Shown here piece after piece: positions 1 to 10,920 of a stretch of DNA of 64,000 nucleotides (the first letter of the stretch is position 1; each line of letters starts with the position of its first letter). The notes below the pieces were generated by a model. It was not told where the DNA came from, searched no databases, and saw nothing but the letters and a program-made list of their open reading frames with translations. The position numbers were made by a program, and so were the translations under genes. The stretch lies in contig OX393578.1 in NCBI GenBank assembly GCA_947652605.1, forward strand, positions 52,955,415 through 53,019,414. The letters run 5' to 3'. This stretch comes from Elmis aenea (Eukaryota > Arthropoda > Insecta > Coleoptera > Elmidae).

Positions 1-472
1 GCGTTCCAGTCGGAAAGACGCGACCGATATTCTTCAAATAATAATCCATTTGATGGCAGCAGAAAAATACAATAACGGGAATCGCTACTTTTAAATGCAG
101 AAGTATAAAAACGGAGGTAAAAAAAAGTTTATCCAGTCCATTTTACAAAACGTAGCATGGATGAAAAATCAACAGAAGATCAAAAGATATTTAGCTGAAA
201 GGTAATGTAGTCATAACAGTTGACATCAGTGGTAGCTTTTTGTACAGAAACGAAGTTCTTAAAAATAATAATCGCCTCTTTTTTACGTTTTAGTCGATTT
301 AATTGGTAATACATTTCGTTTGAAAGATTAAAATTCGAACTTTTTGTTCTGCTAAGTTCGCATGCTTGTACTGATTTTTTACCTGGAATTACTTATTGTC
401 CCGGGATATTTAAAAACTGTTATTTTCGTTTATTTTGTGTTAAAATACTATAATAATTCTATCAATATCACA
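1..472. other. AT-rich sequence, no feature seen
   Basis: No open frame with coding character, no inverted repeat and no match to other parts of the window was seen in this stretch. Confidence 0.5.
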
Positions 473-640
473 TACAGGGTGGTCCAATAGAAGGGCCACT
501 AGTGGGATCTCGTAAACGGTAAGAGCTACAAAGAAGTTTAAATTAGACAAATTGTTCCATTTTCGGAGACCTATTCAATGACGGTTTAATGTTTTTAAAA
601 ATTTCCATGGCACGCTAGATAATAAACCAAAATCACACAA
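473..640 (+). repeat. Solo mariner-like element end
   Basis: The segment starts with TACAGGGTGGTCC, the terminal motif shared by many elements of this window, and runs into a stretch resembling the family at 50411..50745 (an aaaatttccatggc motif). No matching right end was found, so this is a truncated copy. From its end to 1300 the sequence is AT-rich with nothing recognisable. Confidence 0.45.
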
Positions 641-1301
641 GCCGACTAAAGTGTAAAAAAAAAAAAATTTTTTTTTAACTAATATGAAAGTAGAACATTA
701 AATCAGAAATAAGCCAAAATTTATCAATTTCTAAAAAGCAGCTTTTCGTCTAATGATTATGAAATAGCTTTTTTTATTTACTTGACTATCTAAATCAAAA
801 TACTTATACAATAAAAACAATACGAAAGTAGAATTTTAAGTATTACAACATTATTTTGACAACCAATTTATTTTACGCATTTGTTTAACGAATAACGAAA
901 ATAACATGAAATTTGTAATTTTTTAAATGGAATATTTTAAGCGTTCTCGGTACTTTACAAAATAAAAAACGGTATTTTGGGACATAAAATTATAGGAGAC
1001 CAACACACCAACAGGTATTTGTAAGCACACTCAAATAATACACCATCACAAAAAGGGCAGTTTAATTAACACACTTATTGATTGTTAAAGCCAATATAAC
1101 ATACAAAATTATACCAAACAAGCGAATTTGTAGTCGCGGAACATTCGCACAACAATAAAAAAAACATTTTTTTGGGGTAAAAATATTAGTTAAAGAAAAA
1201 AACTGTCACAAAAAGATATTAAAAAGTTAATAGATAGGTATAAACACAAAAATTCCAGCAATAATTAAGGAGGTTATGTTTTAGACAAAAATTGATGAAA
1301 A

Positions 1302-1451
1302 ATGTCACTTAATTTAATAAAAATACTGTTAGAAAGTGGCGTAGAACCCAGGGGTGCAGCGGGTGCGGTGGACACGGGCAAACGAGCCGAGAGAGCATAT
1401 AGGATGCAAAAAAAGTTATTATTGGCACACACATTCTGCCAGCGCAGATAA
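1302..1451 (+). other. GC-rich patch with a 49-codon open frame
   Basis: In otherwise very AT-rich DNA, about 110 bases (1335..1445) are clearly GC-richer. They hold a 49-codon frame from ATG 1302 to TAA 1449 on the + strand with an ordinary amino-acid mix (LLESGVEPRGAAG, then KRAERAYRMQKKLL). The antisense strand is also open over 1274..1456. An in-frame TGA lies just upstream of the ATG. I do not recognise the peptide. It could be a first exon, a repeat remnant or chance. Confidence 0.2.
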
Positions 1452-1505
1452 GTCACAAGGTTGTACTTACTTTAGAAAATTTTGTATATAGGACAGAATA
1501 CTTAC

Positions 1506-1675
1506 CAGGTAAGGTCACGATACGTTGTCGCTAAAATTTGATTAAGGCTGTGTTTATTGCATCAAGAACATCAAAACTAAATGTTTTGCTGAGTTATACG
1601 TGCCACTGGCCATTTTCTTCGGAAAAATAGGGTAAAAACAAAAGTTAAATAATAAAAGTAATTTTTGCGGTCGCC
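1506..1675 (+). repeat. Left half of a CAGG(G/T)AAGG foldback element
   Basis: This matches 11827..12000, the left arm of the foldback at 11827..12485, over about 170 bases (motifs cgatacgttgtcgct and tttattgcatcaagaac). The match stops where the minisatellite starts, so the element has lost its right part. Confidence 0.7.
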
Positions 1676-1683
1676 TTGTGTGG

Positions 1684-1900
1684 GCGAACAATTGTGGAGG
1701 CGAAGAATTTTGGGCGAAGAATGTGGGCGAAGAATTGTGGGCCAAGAATTGTGGGCGAAGAATTGTGGGCGAAGAATTGTGGAGGCGAAGAATTGTGGGC
1801 AAAGAATTGTGTAGGCGAAGAATTGTGTAGGAAAAGAAATGTGGGCGAAGAATTGTGGAGGCGAAGAATTGTGGAGGCGAAGAATTGTGGGCGAAGAATG
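1684..1900. repeat. Minisatellite, 15/18-bp GCGAAGAATTGTGG units
   Basis: More than ten head-to-tail units built on GCGAAGAATTGTGG alternate between about 15 bp and 18 bp (an extra AGG or GAG). Because unit lengths are multiples of three and stop-free, both strands stay open. That explains the cysteine/glutamate-rich frame on + (1676..1948) and the NSSPTILRPQFF-like frame on minus (1645..1995). I do not regard either as a gene. The array lies between two unrelated repeat fragments. Confidence 0.85.
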
Positions 1901-1913
1901 TTCCTAGACCCGA

Positions 1914-2060
1914 ATTTTCTAGGCCATCTAGATTTCAAGCTGCTATAGTCAACTTTTTTATTTCTTATGGCCACCATATTAGATTTTTCCATCATTAAAC
2001 AGACAAAAATATTAGCTTTTCAGATTGATAAACAAAATAACTTAAAAAAAAACTTCTTCA
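1914..2060 (+). repeat. Arm fragment of the mariner family at 40418..41932
   Basis: From gaattttctaggcc onward this stretch parallels 40695..40830 (gtcaacttttttatttctta, then ggccaccatatt and agcttttcagattg). It is a single arm without its partner. Confidence 0.65.
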
Positions 2061-2312
2061 TTTACTTCTTGCTACGCCACTGCTTTTAGATGAACGTCGT
2101 GGCCAACGTTGACCGTTACTATGACAGCTACACGTGTGTAAATAGATAAATAAATAAGACTGTTACTGCTGAAGACGGGAGTCTTGAAACTGGTATCGTA
2201 TCTCAACAAGAAACCATTCGAAAAAAAATAAGAATTTTGTGATTAGGTTAATTTAAATTAATATTTTAATTGTTTATAACTGTGCATGCTTAGTTGGACC
2301 TTTATTATTAGA

Positions 2313-2516
2313 TTAATATAAATTCACCTTTATTACACTATCTTGGCCCTTAAGCATGGCTTCCCTAACGTGTTTCCGGGGCATAATTCGATCTGGTACA
2401 TCCTGCAATGCTTTCCACTGGGTGACCTCTTTCTTATTCAAAATTACTGAAATACCTTCTCTGTAATTGGATACGTCTGAATGGAATCGGGATCGACAGC
2501 CATTTGGTTGAAACCA
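2313..2516 (-). CDS. Candidate 3'-terminal exon or pseudogene, unknown protein
   Basis: The minus strand is open for 67 codons from TGG at 2516 to TAA at 2315..2313. The first 60 or so residues look like genuine protein (NYREGISVILNKKEV, then PDRIMPRKHVREAM), and GC content over 2344..2516 is well above the surroundings. The frame is preceded directly by a TAG that can serve as a splice acceptor, with a taactaat branch-like site upstream. An AATAAA lies within 12 bases after the stop. This pattern fits a last coding exon of a gene lying to the right on the minus strand, or a fragment of a retrocopy. I could not find upstream exons and do not recognise the family. Confidence 0.35.
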   Translation of the reverse strand, partial: WFQPNGCRSRFHSDVSNYREGISVILNKKEVTQWKALQDVPDRIMPRKHVREAMLKGQDSVIKVNLY

Positions 2517-3020
2517 CTATTTTATTAACATTAGTTATGGTTGCGACGTGAATAGGGCAACACGAGAATGATTATATTACATTATAAACGTAAATTTATC
2601 AAAATCAAATTAAACTTGCTAATACTTGTTGGATACACCCTATGGAGGAATTGAGATATTCTCGTTTAGATCAGCAATTACTATATTAAATTGTTGAGTT
2701 GTATGTTGCAAAAATCGTAATAAACAAAAAAATAGATTTGTGTGTAACTTATACAGGGTGTGTAAAATTTGATAGACAATTTTAACATAGCGTTTTCCCT
2801 TGCGTCTCAAAACCAGTCGCAAAAATTTTGACCCACGTTTAATAATCCCTCAGAAGAACTTTTAATGAGGTACAAACTACATTTTATTACCTAACATTTA
2901 AAATACTTAATAAAATTTTGAGCGATGCAGCACTTTCAAAAATTTTCAACATTTAAAACTTTAAAAAAGCGGTAAAATTCGTTTAAAATTTAGATTGACG
3001 ATAAATGAATTAACATTACA

Positions 3021-3610
3021 CTAGCTACATCTTTAATAGTATATTACATAATAAGAGTTGTGAGAAGCCGCGTAGCGGCGAGTGCGTATTTCCACGAGTG
3101 CCTAATTGCTTTACAACTCGTGTTATGTAGCTTACTTTTTCTACGATCACATAAGACAAACGATTTTACCAGCTTTTTGACTAATATACATATGTAATTA
3201 CGTTGTCTTGTCAATTTTGACGTAAGCCTACTTTGACATTACTAGACAAGTGTGCGTTTTGCTTACCGTGCGTTATAACTTACTTACTATGCATGCAGGA
3301 AGTGTTTGGTGTGAGTCTACTTTGATCATTTATTTAAAACAGTGTTTGCTAAAGTGTGGTATGCGTACCACTGGGGGTACGGGAAAAGTTTGGTGGGGGT
3401 ACGCGATTATAATGAATATTAATTATAACATAACTTTCATTTATTTTATTTCTACTTTATTACGAAAAAAAAATTATTTTTCGTTTATTATTATTTTTTT
3501 TTAACGAGGGGTACTCAGTGTTACGAAAATTATAGAAGGGGTACACAGATGGCGAAAGTTTGGGAAATACTGCTTTAAAAAACTGTGCTTTTTGCTTACC
3601 GTACGTAAAA
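3021..3610 (+). repeat. Dispersed repeat C, copy 1
   Basis: The same sequence occurs at 24515..24815 (minus) and 43936..44320 (plus). It is marked by agttgtgagaag, acaactcgtgttatgta, ttttctacgatcacat and the repeated motif gcttaccgtgcg. This copy carries a small hAT element at 3340..3572. No coding frame is present. Confidence 0.8.
3340..3572 (+). mobile_element. hAT-type MITE, 233 bp, inserted in repeat C
   Basis: The ends are CAGTGTTTGCTAAAG and, read from the other side, CAGTATTTCCCAAAC, which are imperfect inverted repeats of the hAT kind. Flanking 8-mers are ATTTAAAA (3332..3339) and CTTTAAAA (3573..3580), a 7/8 target duplication. The sister copy of repeat C at about 44233 reads CTTTAAAA with no insert, so the empty site is visible. 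The element is non-coding. The inner sequence has the ggggtac motifs common in this kind of MITE. Confidence 0.8.
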
Positions 3611-3820
3611 ACATGAAGCCTGCTTTATACATCAAATTAATATTTTCCAAGATATCGCGATTTTATTGTTAACTATCATGGCAACGTAATATTTTGAATA
3701 AGACTATGAAGGTAGGCAGCGGTAATTTGGGAAAAATTGAACAGATTTTTTTAAATCTTTTTCATACGAATTTTTGATATTTTTTTTTGTAATGAAGATA
3801 CCACTCTTTTTCATTAGCGC

Positions 3821-5287
3821 CTTTTCCGCGTACCTAATACTTTATCAATTGTTTTATATAGGACTATTCAAACGATCGATAGGCAATGTCATTTACAAAC
3901 GATTTTTCAGTTGGTCAAAGCATGTAGATATCTCAAAATAAAAATAATAAATTGTCTAGATATAAAATGTTCTCATCAAACTACATGTAAACTGTTTGTC
4001 ATCTCATTTTTTCCAAAAATGGACTTACAACACTTTCGTAATAACCGATGCATATATCAGATGTTTTTGAGTATCCAATAAAGTTGCAAGAAAAGGATAA
4101 TTTATTTTTATAATTACATATTTGCACGACCTTTTAATGGTTCAAGATTATTCGGTCAACATTTTTAAACATTTATCAAATGAAAATACTAATATTTATA
4201 TAAAACTATCACTGGATGGCTGTTTTAATCATATATTAAATAACACGTTGCCAGACACAATTTAAATTTACGAGCAAGGTAAAGTACATAATACTTGAAA
4301 ATCTGATAAAAAAGGGCCCACCTTTGGGGTCTGAATCTCTTAATTTAATCACAAAAGGTCTATATCAAACAATATCAAACTGATTAATTGTTTAATGGAG
4401 AACTATTCAACCGATATTTTACAAGCAAACACTTTTTTCGAAAAATATATTGTGTAACGTTATAAAACTAGCACCGAAGCAATTTGTTGTCATAAATAAT
4501 GCAATGGAATTTGAACTCTCGTCTCTATTAATTGAAATTTTTCCCATGCTTCCTCTATTCAAAGCGCACGACAGTTTAATAAATTTATTTTTTGTGCTTC
4601 CTCCACTAAACAGCGTTTAGACTAAACACATGGTTCGCGTTTATTTATTCTAGGTAAGTTTTAAGCAAGGAAGACCCTAATATACGATCCTAGAGGTTCC
4701 ATATATGGCACAAGGAGCCTAAACTAGTTCCTTTTCAGTTTCTAAACTGCTCAGTTTGACCCCAAGTCACATGATACAAGTTTTACGAATTTAAATGTCA
4801 CAATTTTTGTCATCATCCATACGCTCGGGTTACTTGTGGTCTCGGATGTAGCCATGCGAAAAATCCTATTGTTAGATTTAAATGCGCGCGTTTGAAATTT
4901 AAATACGGTTGAAACTTAATATGACAATTAGGTTTGAGTTTTATGCGCTTGGAAATAAACGTAAAAAAACTGGGGGTTTTAACGGACTACTGACCCGATT
5001 GTGTGACAATTCTAATTCATGAAATACAGAATTCTCAAGTTGCTTCATCCAATAACAAGAATTCCTACTAGGGATTGCAAAATTACCGATTTTGGACTTT
5101 ACTTACCAGTAATAAAAAGGGTTCTTAGAGAAAAAAAAAACTATTGTTTAAAATTTATTTAATTGTAACGATTAAAAATTAATTAACGTTTTATATTAGA
5201 CCAAAAATACGTTCAGTATTTTATGTAACTTTTAATACGTTTTATGCTCGAAGCATCCATAAATTTTGTTACGTGTTTGGTCACTGT
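3821..5287. other. AT-rich intergenic sequence
   Basis: No gene, paired terminal repeat or clear copy of another window segment was recognised here. A few GC-richer patches (4590..4900) do not carry an open frame. Confidence 0.4.
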
Positions 5288-5289
5288 CG

Positions 5290-5623
5290 TTAAAAAAAAA
5301 GTTGTTTTGTCAAATATCTCGCACGGTAATTTATAAATAAAAATCTGACTATCGTCATCTTATAGCAAACAAAATCTGCAAAACATTTTTCCTTTGGCGT
5401 TTTTGTGTATTCGCAACAACAGCCGAGATGTTTAAGTTTAAACATTTTGATCGATTTCTGTTTTTTCGTTATATTTCTCAAGCCAAGCAATTTTTAAACA
5501 AAACAATAACTTGTTTAAAATACACTCCTAAATAGCTAATTTTTGTCCCATTTCACCAACCTTGTATTTTCATTATTTACGGAGATAGCAATAGCGTCCC
5601 ATGGAAAAGTGAAACACCCTGTA
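5290..5623 (-). repeat. Repeat D, copy 1
   Basis: Reverse complement of 50411..50745, ending at 5623 with caccctgta. Shared motifs include ctccgtaaataatgaaaa, tagctatttagg and cgtgcgagata. The open frame at 5290..5490 is simply this repeat read through. Single-ended, non-coding. Confidence 0.8.
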
Positions 5624-6430
5624 TAATGTATTTCACTTTAAGTTTAGGTATATTTTCGTTATCTCTAATATTCATAAAATACATAAGTAATAGTAGTAAG
5701 TAAATTCATCAGCACATTTTGAAATATAAGTATGAGTAATTTATATAACGTATTTCATATAAAAGTTTATTAAAAGTATTGAATCATTTTCATTAAATGT
5801 TTAAAATACCTATGGTAAATTGGGGGTTTATAGGGAAGCTAATCCATCAATAGGTATGCCATTTTCAAAAATAATGTATTTGCACTTCAGTTTAAAAATA
5901 AAATTTCTATTGACGAAAATAGTCATGATTTTGAAAGAAATTGCAAATAAAATGTTTAAAGATAAAAATATCATACATTTTTGTAATCGAAAACACCTTT
6001 ACGATTTTCGCCGAAAGTGGCTAAAGCCACTTTCAAAATAAGCTGCTCAATCAATCTAAATCTTTATTAATATGCTAAAAAAAATATTTTAATTTTTTTT
6101 AATGATTTCTTTAGAATTGCAAAGAAATTATAAAATATCTTAGTAACTTGTTCGTCTGTCTCCTATACTTTTTATTTAAGTCACAGCTTATCGTACTATT
6201 CTGTTTTGATGATAAATCATTTAGCAGTAATTGTAATGTAATATCTGCTGTTAATAAAGTAGTATCATCGCAAAAAATTGTTGAAGCTAGATCTTCTTCT
6301 ACAATTTAAAAGGTTCTAACCCTAATGGGCACCAATTCTGATTTTTCCTGAAAGCTGTAACTACGGCAAATTCTTTTTTGTTGGTAATACCGTTGATTGC
6401 AATCGGTAATACTGAGACCCAGTTTTAATA
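5624..6430. other. AT-rich sequence, no feature seen
   Basis: Includes a 73-codon open frame at 5820..6041 that starts at a TTG and has the lysine/phenylalanine-rich composition expected by chance. No recognised repeat. Confidence 0.4.
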
Positions 6431-6432
6431 TA

Positions 6433-8546
6433 CAGGGATGCGCAAAAGTATGGAAACAAACAAATATCTAGAACACTATTAAAAATATTTCAATCAAATT
6501 TGGTATTTGACCGTTATCGTATATTCCGGATTCGATAAAAATATTGAGGTTGTGATACGACTTCCGGTTCAACCGGAAACGGACTCAAACTTTGAAATTT
6601 TAAATGGAACACCCTGTATATTTTTATATTTTTGGATTCCTCTTTAAATTTACTTCAAAAAATGTTTGAGGTTGTATGGGGCTTAAGTTGACCGTTTTCG
6701 TTAAAATCACATTTTTATGAAAATTTTGAGCTATACAGCATTGTTAAAAATTTTCAACATTTAAGAACTTTGAAATTGCAAGTAATTTTGTTGTTGTTTA
6801 TGTTGACAATAAGCTTACTAACACTTTGCACAAAGTACATTTAAAAAATATTATACAGGGCGTTTTTTACGCTTGTTTAAACTTGTACAACTTTAAACAT
6901 CGATAACTCATTTTTCTTAAATACAACACCCTGTATATTTTTACACATTCTTATAGAAAATTTAATAAAACATAAAGGCTGTTTTTCACCTTAAATTGAT
7001 ATTTTCCGAGATATCGCGATTTTATTGTTAATTATTAGGGCAACGTAATATTTTCAAGTAGGCTATGAAGGAAGACAGTGTTAATTTAAACAATTGAAAG
7101 AAAAAAAAAAAAAGAAACTTATAAATTTATCTTTTCCGTACAAATTTTTGACATTTTTGATAACGAATTTAACTCCAATAGCTTTCTTTTTTAAAATCTA
7201 ATGTTTATGCACACCCACTTGGTGATTTAGGCGAACTGAGAAACCGAATAACAAAAGAACTTGGAAGAATCTCGCCAGATGTGGTTTTAAACATTCTTAC
7301 GGAATTTCGGCATAGGTTAGCCTACTGCCAAGAAGTAAATGGTGGTCATTTCGAGCATCGTATCCATTAAATTTTTGTATTCCCTATTTTGTTAATTTTT
7401 ATAAATTCGCAATATTTTCTGTTCTGCGTCCTCTTGCCCAAGAAGACCGAGAAGAAACCTTGAGCGCTTCGTATCACACGACTTGGCAAAAATTAATCGG
7501 TCCTTATCAGGGCCAAAATATTGTTCATACAATTGAATTTGATCGTTTCAAAGTCATAATAAAACCAATAGATAAAGTATTAGGTACGCGAAAAAAAAAA
7601 CGCTGATTAAAAAAAATAATAACTGAACAGCCTTATGTTTAAATTTAAAAAAAGGTTAGGGTTGGGTCGGTTAAACCAAAAGTCGTATTGCAAACACGCA
7701 AAAAATAGTTTATAGGATTTAGTATTTGTCATCACACTGGTCCAACAAAAAAATGCATAAATAATTTAAAAAAATCTTAATTCAAAAGTAATAATGGTAA
7801 AATTCGTTAACAAAAATGTCAAAAATTTGTACGGAAAAGATAAATTTAAAAGTTTCTTTTTTTTTTTTTCTTTCAATTGTTTAAATTAACACTGTCTTCC
7901 TTCATAGCCTACTTGAAAATATTACGTTGCCCTAATAATTAACAATAAAATCGCGATATCTCGGAAAATATCAATTTTAGGTGAAAAACAGCCTTTATGT
8001 TTTCGAAGGAGAATTAAATTTTCTATAAGAATGTGTAAAAATATACAGGGTGTTGTATTTAAGAAAAATGAGTTATCGATGTTTAAAGTTGTACAAGTTT
8101 AAACAAGCGTAAAAAACGCCCTGTATAATATTTTTTAAATGTACTTTGTGCAAAGTGTTAGTAAGCTTATTGTCAACATAAACAAAACAAAAATTACTTG
8201 CAATTTCAAAGTTCTTAAATGTTGAAAATTTTTAACAATGCTGTATAGCTCAAAATTTTCATAAAAATGTGATTTTAACGAAAACGGTCAACTTAAGCCC
8301 CATACAACCTTAAACATTTTTTGAAGTAAATTTAAAGAGGAATCCAAAAATATAAAAATATACAGGGTGTTCCATTTAAAATTTCAAAGTTTGAGTCCGT
8401 GTCCGGTTGAACCGGAAGTCGTATCTCAACCTCAATATTTTTATCGAATCCGGAATATACGATAACGGTCAAATACCAAATTTCATTGAAATATTTTTAA
8501 AAGTGTTCTAGATATTTGTTTGTTTCCATACTTTTGCGCATCCCTG
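6433..8546 (+). mobile_element. Large foldback element with ~740-bp arms
   Basis: The ends CAGGGATGCGCAAAAGTATG and its reverse complement are flanked by TA on the left and by a mutated TC on the right. The arms run about 6433..7170 and 7798..8546 and can be followed base by base with few differences. The loop holds a remnant of a mariner-type transposase C-terminus (7209..7370), which identifies the parent as an IS630-Tc1-mariner element that kept its long inverted ends and lost most of the gene. Confidence 0.85.
7209..7370 (+). pseudogene. Mariner-type transposase C-terminal remnant
   Basis: A stop-free run of 53 codons plus TAA, with the pattern GDLGELRNRI, then FRHRLAYCQEVNGGHFEH. This is the usual C-terminus of insect mariner-like (DUF4817-type) transposases, after the last catalytic residue. 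The DNA-binding and catalytic parts are missing. It lies in the loop of the foldback 6433..8546 in + orientation. Confidence 0.75.
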
Positions 8547-8569
8547 TCTTAAAACAAACAATTTAAAAA

Positions 8570-9060
8570 AGCTTAACCAAAAACAAGGAAATACATTTAT
8601 GTTTGTTTTATAGACTTGGAAAAAGCATGTGATAGAATAAAAAAAAAATACGTTTGGAGGGGCCTAAGAATGAAGGGAATAGAAATAGAAATAATCGACA
8701 TAATACAAGTATGAAAAAGCGGTAAATATTGTAAGAACCCAGAATGAAGAATCGGCAGAGTTTGAAACAAGGGAGGACTTAAAAGGATGCGTGCTCAGAC
8801 CATTATTATTATCAGTAGTTACAGCTGGGAATTAAAGAAGTAAAACAAAAAATGCGTCCTTTTCACCTAGATAACAAAAGAGGTAGATCGAGAAAAACCT
8901 GGCAAGACGAAGTTAAAAAAGCAGCAACTGATAGAAACATCAAATGGAATGACATAAAAAATCTAGCACAAGACAGAAAAACTTGGAAAAAAGTCAGCAC
9001 AACACAACTCAACAGTAGATGGATTCATGACTAAATAAAATAAAACATAATACTGAAACG
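8570..9060 (+). pseudogene. Non-LTR retrotransposon remnant, internally deleted
   Basis: Around 8610..8640 there is a broken reverse-transcriptase motif A (DLEKACDR). Around 8852..9034 is a 60-codon C-terminal segment (GRSRKTWQDEVKKAATDR, then NLAQDRKTWKK) of the kind that follows the RT domain in insect LINEs. The palm with the YADD box between them is missing, and stops and frameshifts are present. It starts directly after the right end of the foldback at 8546. Minus-strand scraps at 48480..48605 and 62140..62285 resemble the tail. Confidence 0.7.
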
Positions 9061-9991
9061 TTTTTTTTTTTTAAATTACCATCTTCACCGGTAACGATAA
9101 AGCCAGTAATGCAATCGCTAATGCGTACATAATTTGAACTATGGCTACTAATTTTATTGGGTATTTTTTAAATTTTATCTCAATAAAGTTTTATTGTACA
9201 TTAGATTTATTACATCTCCATTTAGTAAACGCCGATTTCCAACCTAAATTTCGAACGTAATTATTATTTTACTAGCTGTATAACTAGTTTATTTATTAAT
9301 TTACATTTCGAACATTTTTATTGCTTGAATAAATTTTTCACGTGTAATGCGTTTTGTTTTTATTATACCCGATAGTCTTCGCTTGTTATAAACAAGGTTT
9401 TCGAACAAAAAATACGATTTATTACATGCGTTTAAAATTTAACGCGTTTCGTATACAAATATTTAGTTTTTATTACAAAAACAAAGTTGGTTTACGAACA
9501 GTACCAGATTTTAATCATGTGTGTGATGAATGTTTTTCTAAACCTAAGAAACAATATTTTTACTCTTTACAATCTGATTCAAAATATTTAACTTAAAATT
9601 TTTAGAATAATTTGTTTAAAATAAAAGTAAATTAATTTAAAAAGATGTACTTAACAGAAAATTTAAAACAAGGTTTTTGGAAACGATATTTGAACAGGGC
9701 CGTATCAAGAAGAGTTTTTTGGGCCGATGCAATATTTTTTTTTTAATTTTCGGAGATAGCTTGATGAGATTGGTAAAATACGTTTTTTTATTTTGTGACT
9801 TATTTGCAAAAAAAAAGTTATAGCAAGTAACATCTTATTTAAAAGAGAAAAAAAAATCACATTTAAGTGTTCCATAGCCAAGTTCGCGGCCTAAAAGAAA
9901 AATTGAAAGTAGGAGTGACATCTCGAAAATGGCAAATGATAACAAAATCTAAAATAACAGTTACATTTTCCATTAAAAAGTATGTTGAGAA
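9061..9991. other. AT-rich sequence, no gene recognised
   Basis: Two chance-like open frames (9354..9596 and the start of 9867..10142) are rich in F, Y and K and match nothing I recognise. The second runs across the left end of the element at 9992. Confidence 0.4.
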
Positions 9992-10920
9992 AGTAAAGTG
10001 CCCTAATATGGAACAGTTACCTATTATGGAATACATCACTTTTATGACAATGAATAAGCGATATCTTTTGAAAAGTATATGTACCTATTTGTACATTGAT
10101 CACACATTCCCAAATGTAAAATCGTTAAAAAATATTCACTAGATTATTTATAACAGATTCAAATATATTTTTGACGTGCTACTAAGTTTTTAGGCTAAAT
10201 CTTTCAGTGCAAAATATTATATGCTAGGGTAAATGATATAAAATAATTTATTTCATGTTTATGTAGCATGAGCCTTTACATTTCAATTAAATAGACCAAA
10301 ATTTTGATTGGGGCCATTTCATGTTTTACATATACCGATTTTTGAAAGGTCACATTGATGCTTAATATGGAATACATAGAGGTGCCTTTTAATGAATATG
10401 ATTATGGTCACTAAGTACAGCAATATGGGTTCAGTGTCAAAAGTGTCAGAAATGGGCACACGAAAAATGTGCAAAATACCCAAAAAAACAATTCTATTGT
10501 CCTACCTGTAAAAAATAAATAAATTATCAACATTTAGTTGACACTTGAATTATTATTTAATTTACATAAATAACAGAGTTTTGGTTTGGTTTAAGTAATA
10601 ATGCAAATCAGAAAGAAATAAAAGATTAATCTATGAGCAGTTGTTTATTTTAATGTATATTTCCTATATAATTCTATATTCCATATTAAGAGCCCCTAGT
10701 ATTCCATATTAGGTTCCCGGGAGCTTAATATGGAATAGTAGTAACATTAAAAAAAAAATAGCTATATAAGAAATATCTACCGTAATATCGTACCAGAATT
10801 CGAGTAATGTGTTGCGTATTGATTACAAATTCCTTATAATTTGTTTTGCAAAATTTTGTTGAATAAATGTGAATATTATTGCCGAATACAAAAAAGTATT
10901 CCACATTAGGGCACTTTACT
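9992..10920 (+). mobile_element. Internally deleted DNA transposon with AATATGGAA repeats
   Basis: Inverted ends: AGTAAAGTGCCCTAATATGG on the left (9992) and its near-perfect reverse complement on the right (ending 10920). Extra copies of the core AATATGGAA lie inside, near both ends (10005, 10024, 10367, 10680..10735), like subterminal transposase-binding sites. The interior retains the 3' end of a coding region for a PHD-like zinc finger (10426..10518). A C-terminal PHD finger suggests a pogo/Tigger-type transposase; that assignment is an inference. The flanks do not show a clean target duplication. Confidence 0.6.
10426..10518 (+). pseudogene. PHD-like zinc-finger C-terminus of a transposase
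   Basis: Thirty codons ending in TAA read WVQCQKCQKWAHEKC, then FYCPTC, which gives C-x2-C, W-A-H, C and C-x2-C in the order seen at the end of a PHD finger. The first zinc ligands and everything upstream are missing or out of frame. The position inside the element 9992..10920 marks it as the last part of the transposon gene. Confidence 0.6.

Larger units (their letters stand above)
2754..3820 (+). repeat. Degenerate copy of the 6433..8546 foldback family
   Basis: It begins with TACAGGGTGTG. Stretches around 2920..2990 (ttttcaacatttaa) and 3640..3760 (gatatcgcgattttattgtt, cctatgaaggtaggcag-like) parallel the left arm at 6715..7160. It is interrupted by the repeat at 3021..3610. No transposase remnant was seen. 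Confidence 0.5.

Noticed and set aside
1645..1995. Open frames of 90 and 116 codons on both strands
   Set aside because: They are the minisatellite at 1684..1900 read through; unit lengths in multiples of three keep both strands free of stops.
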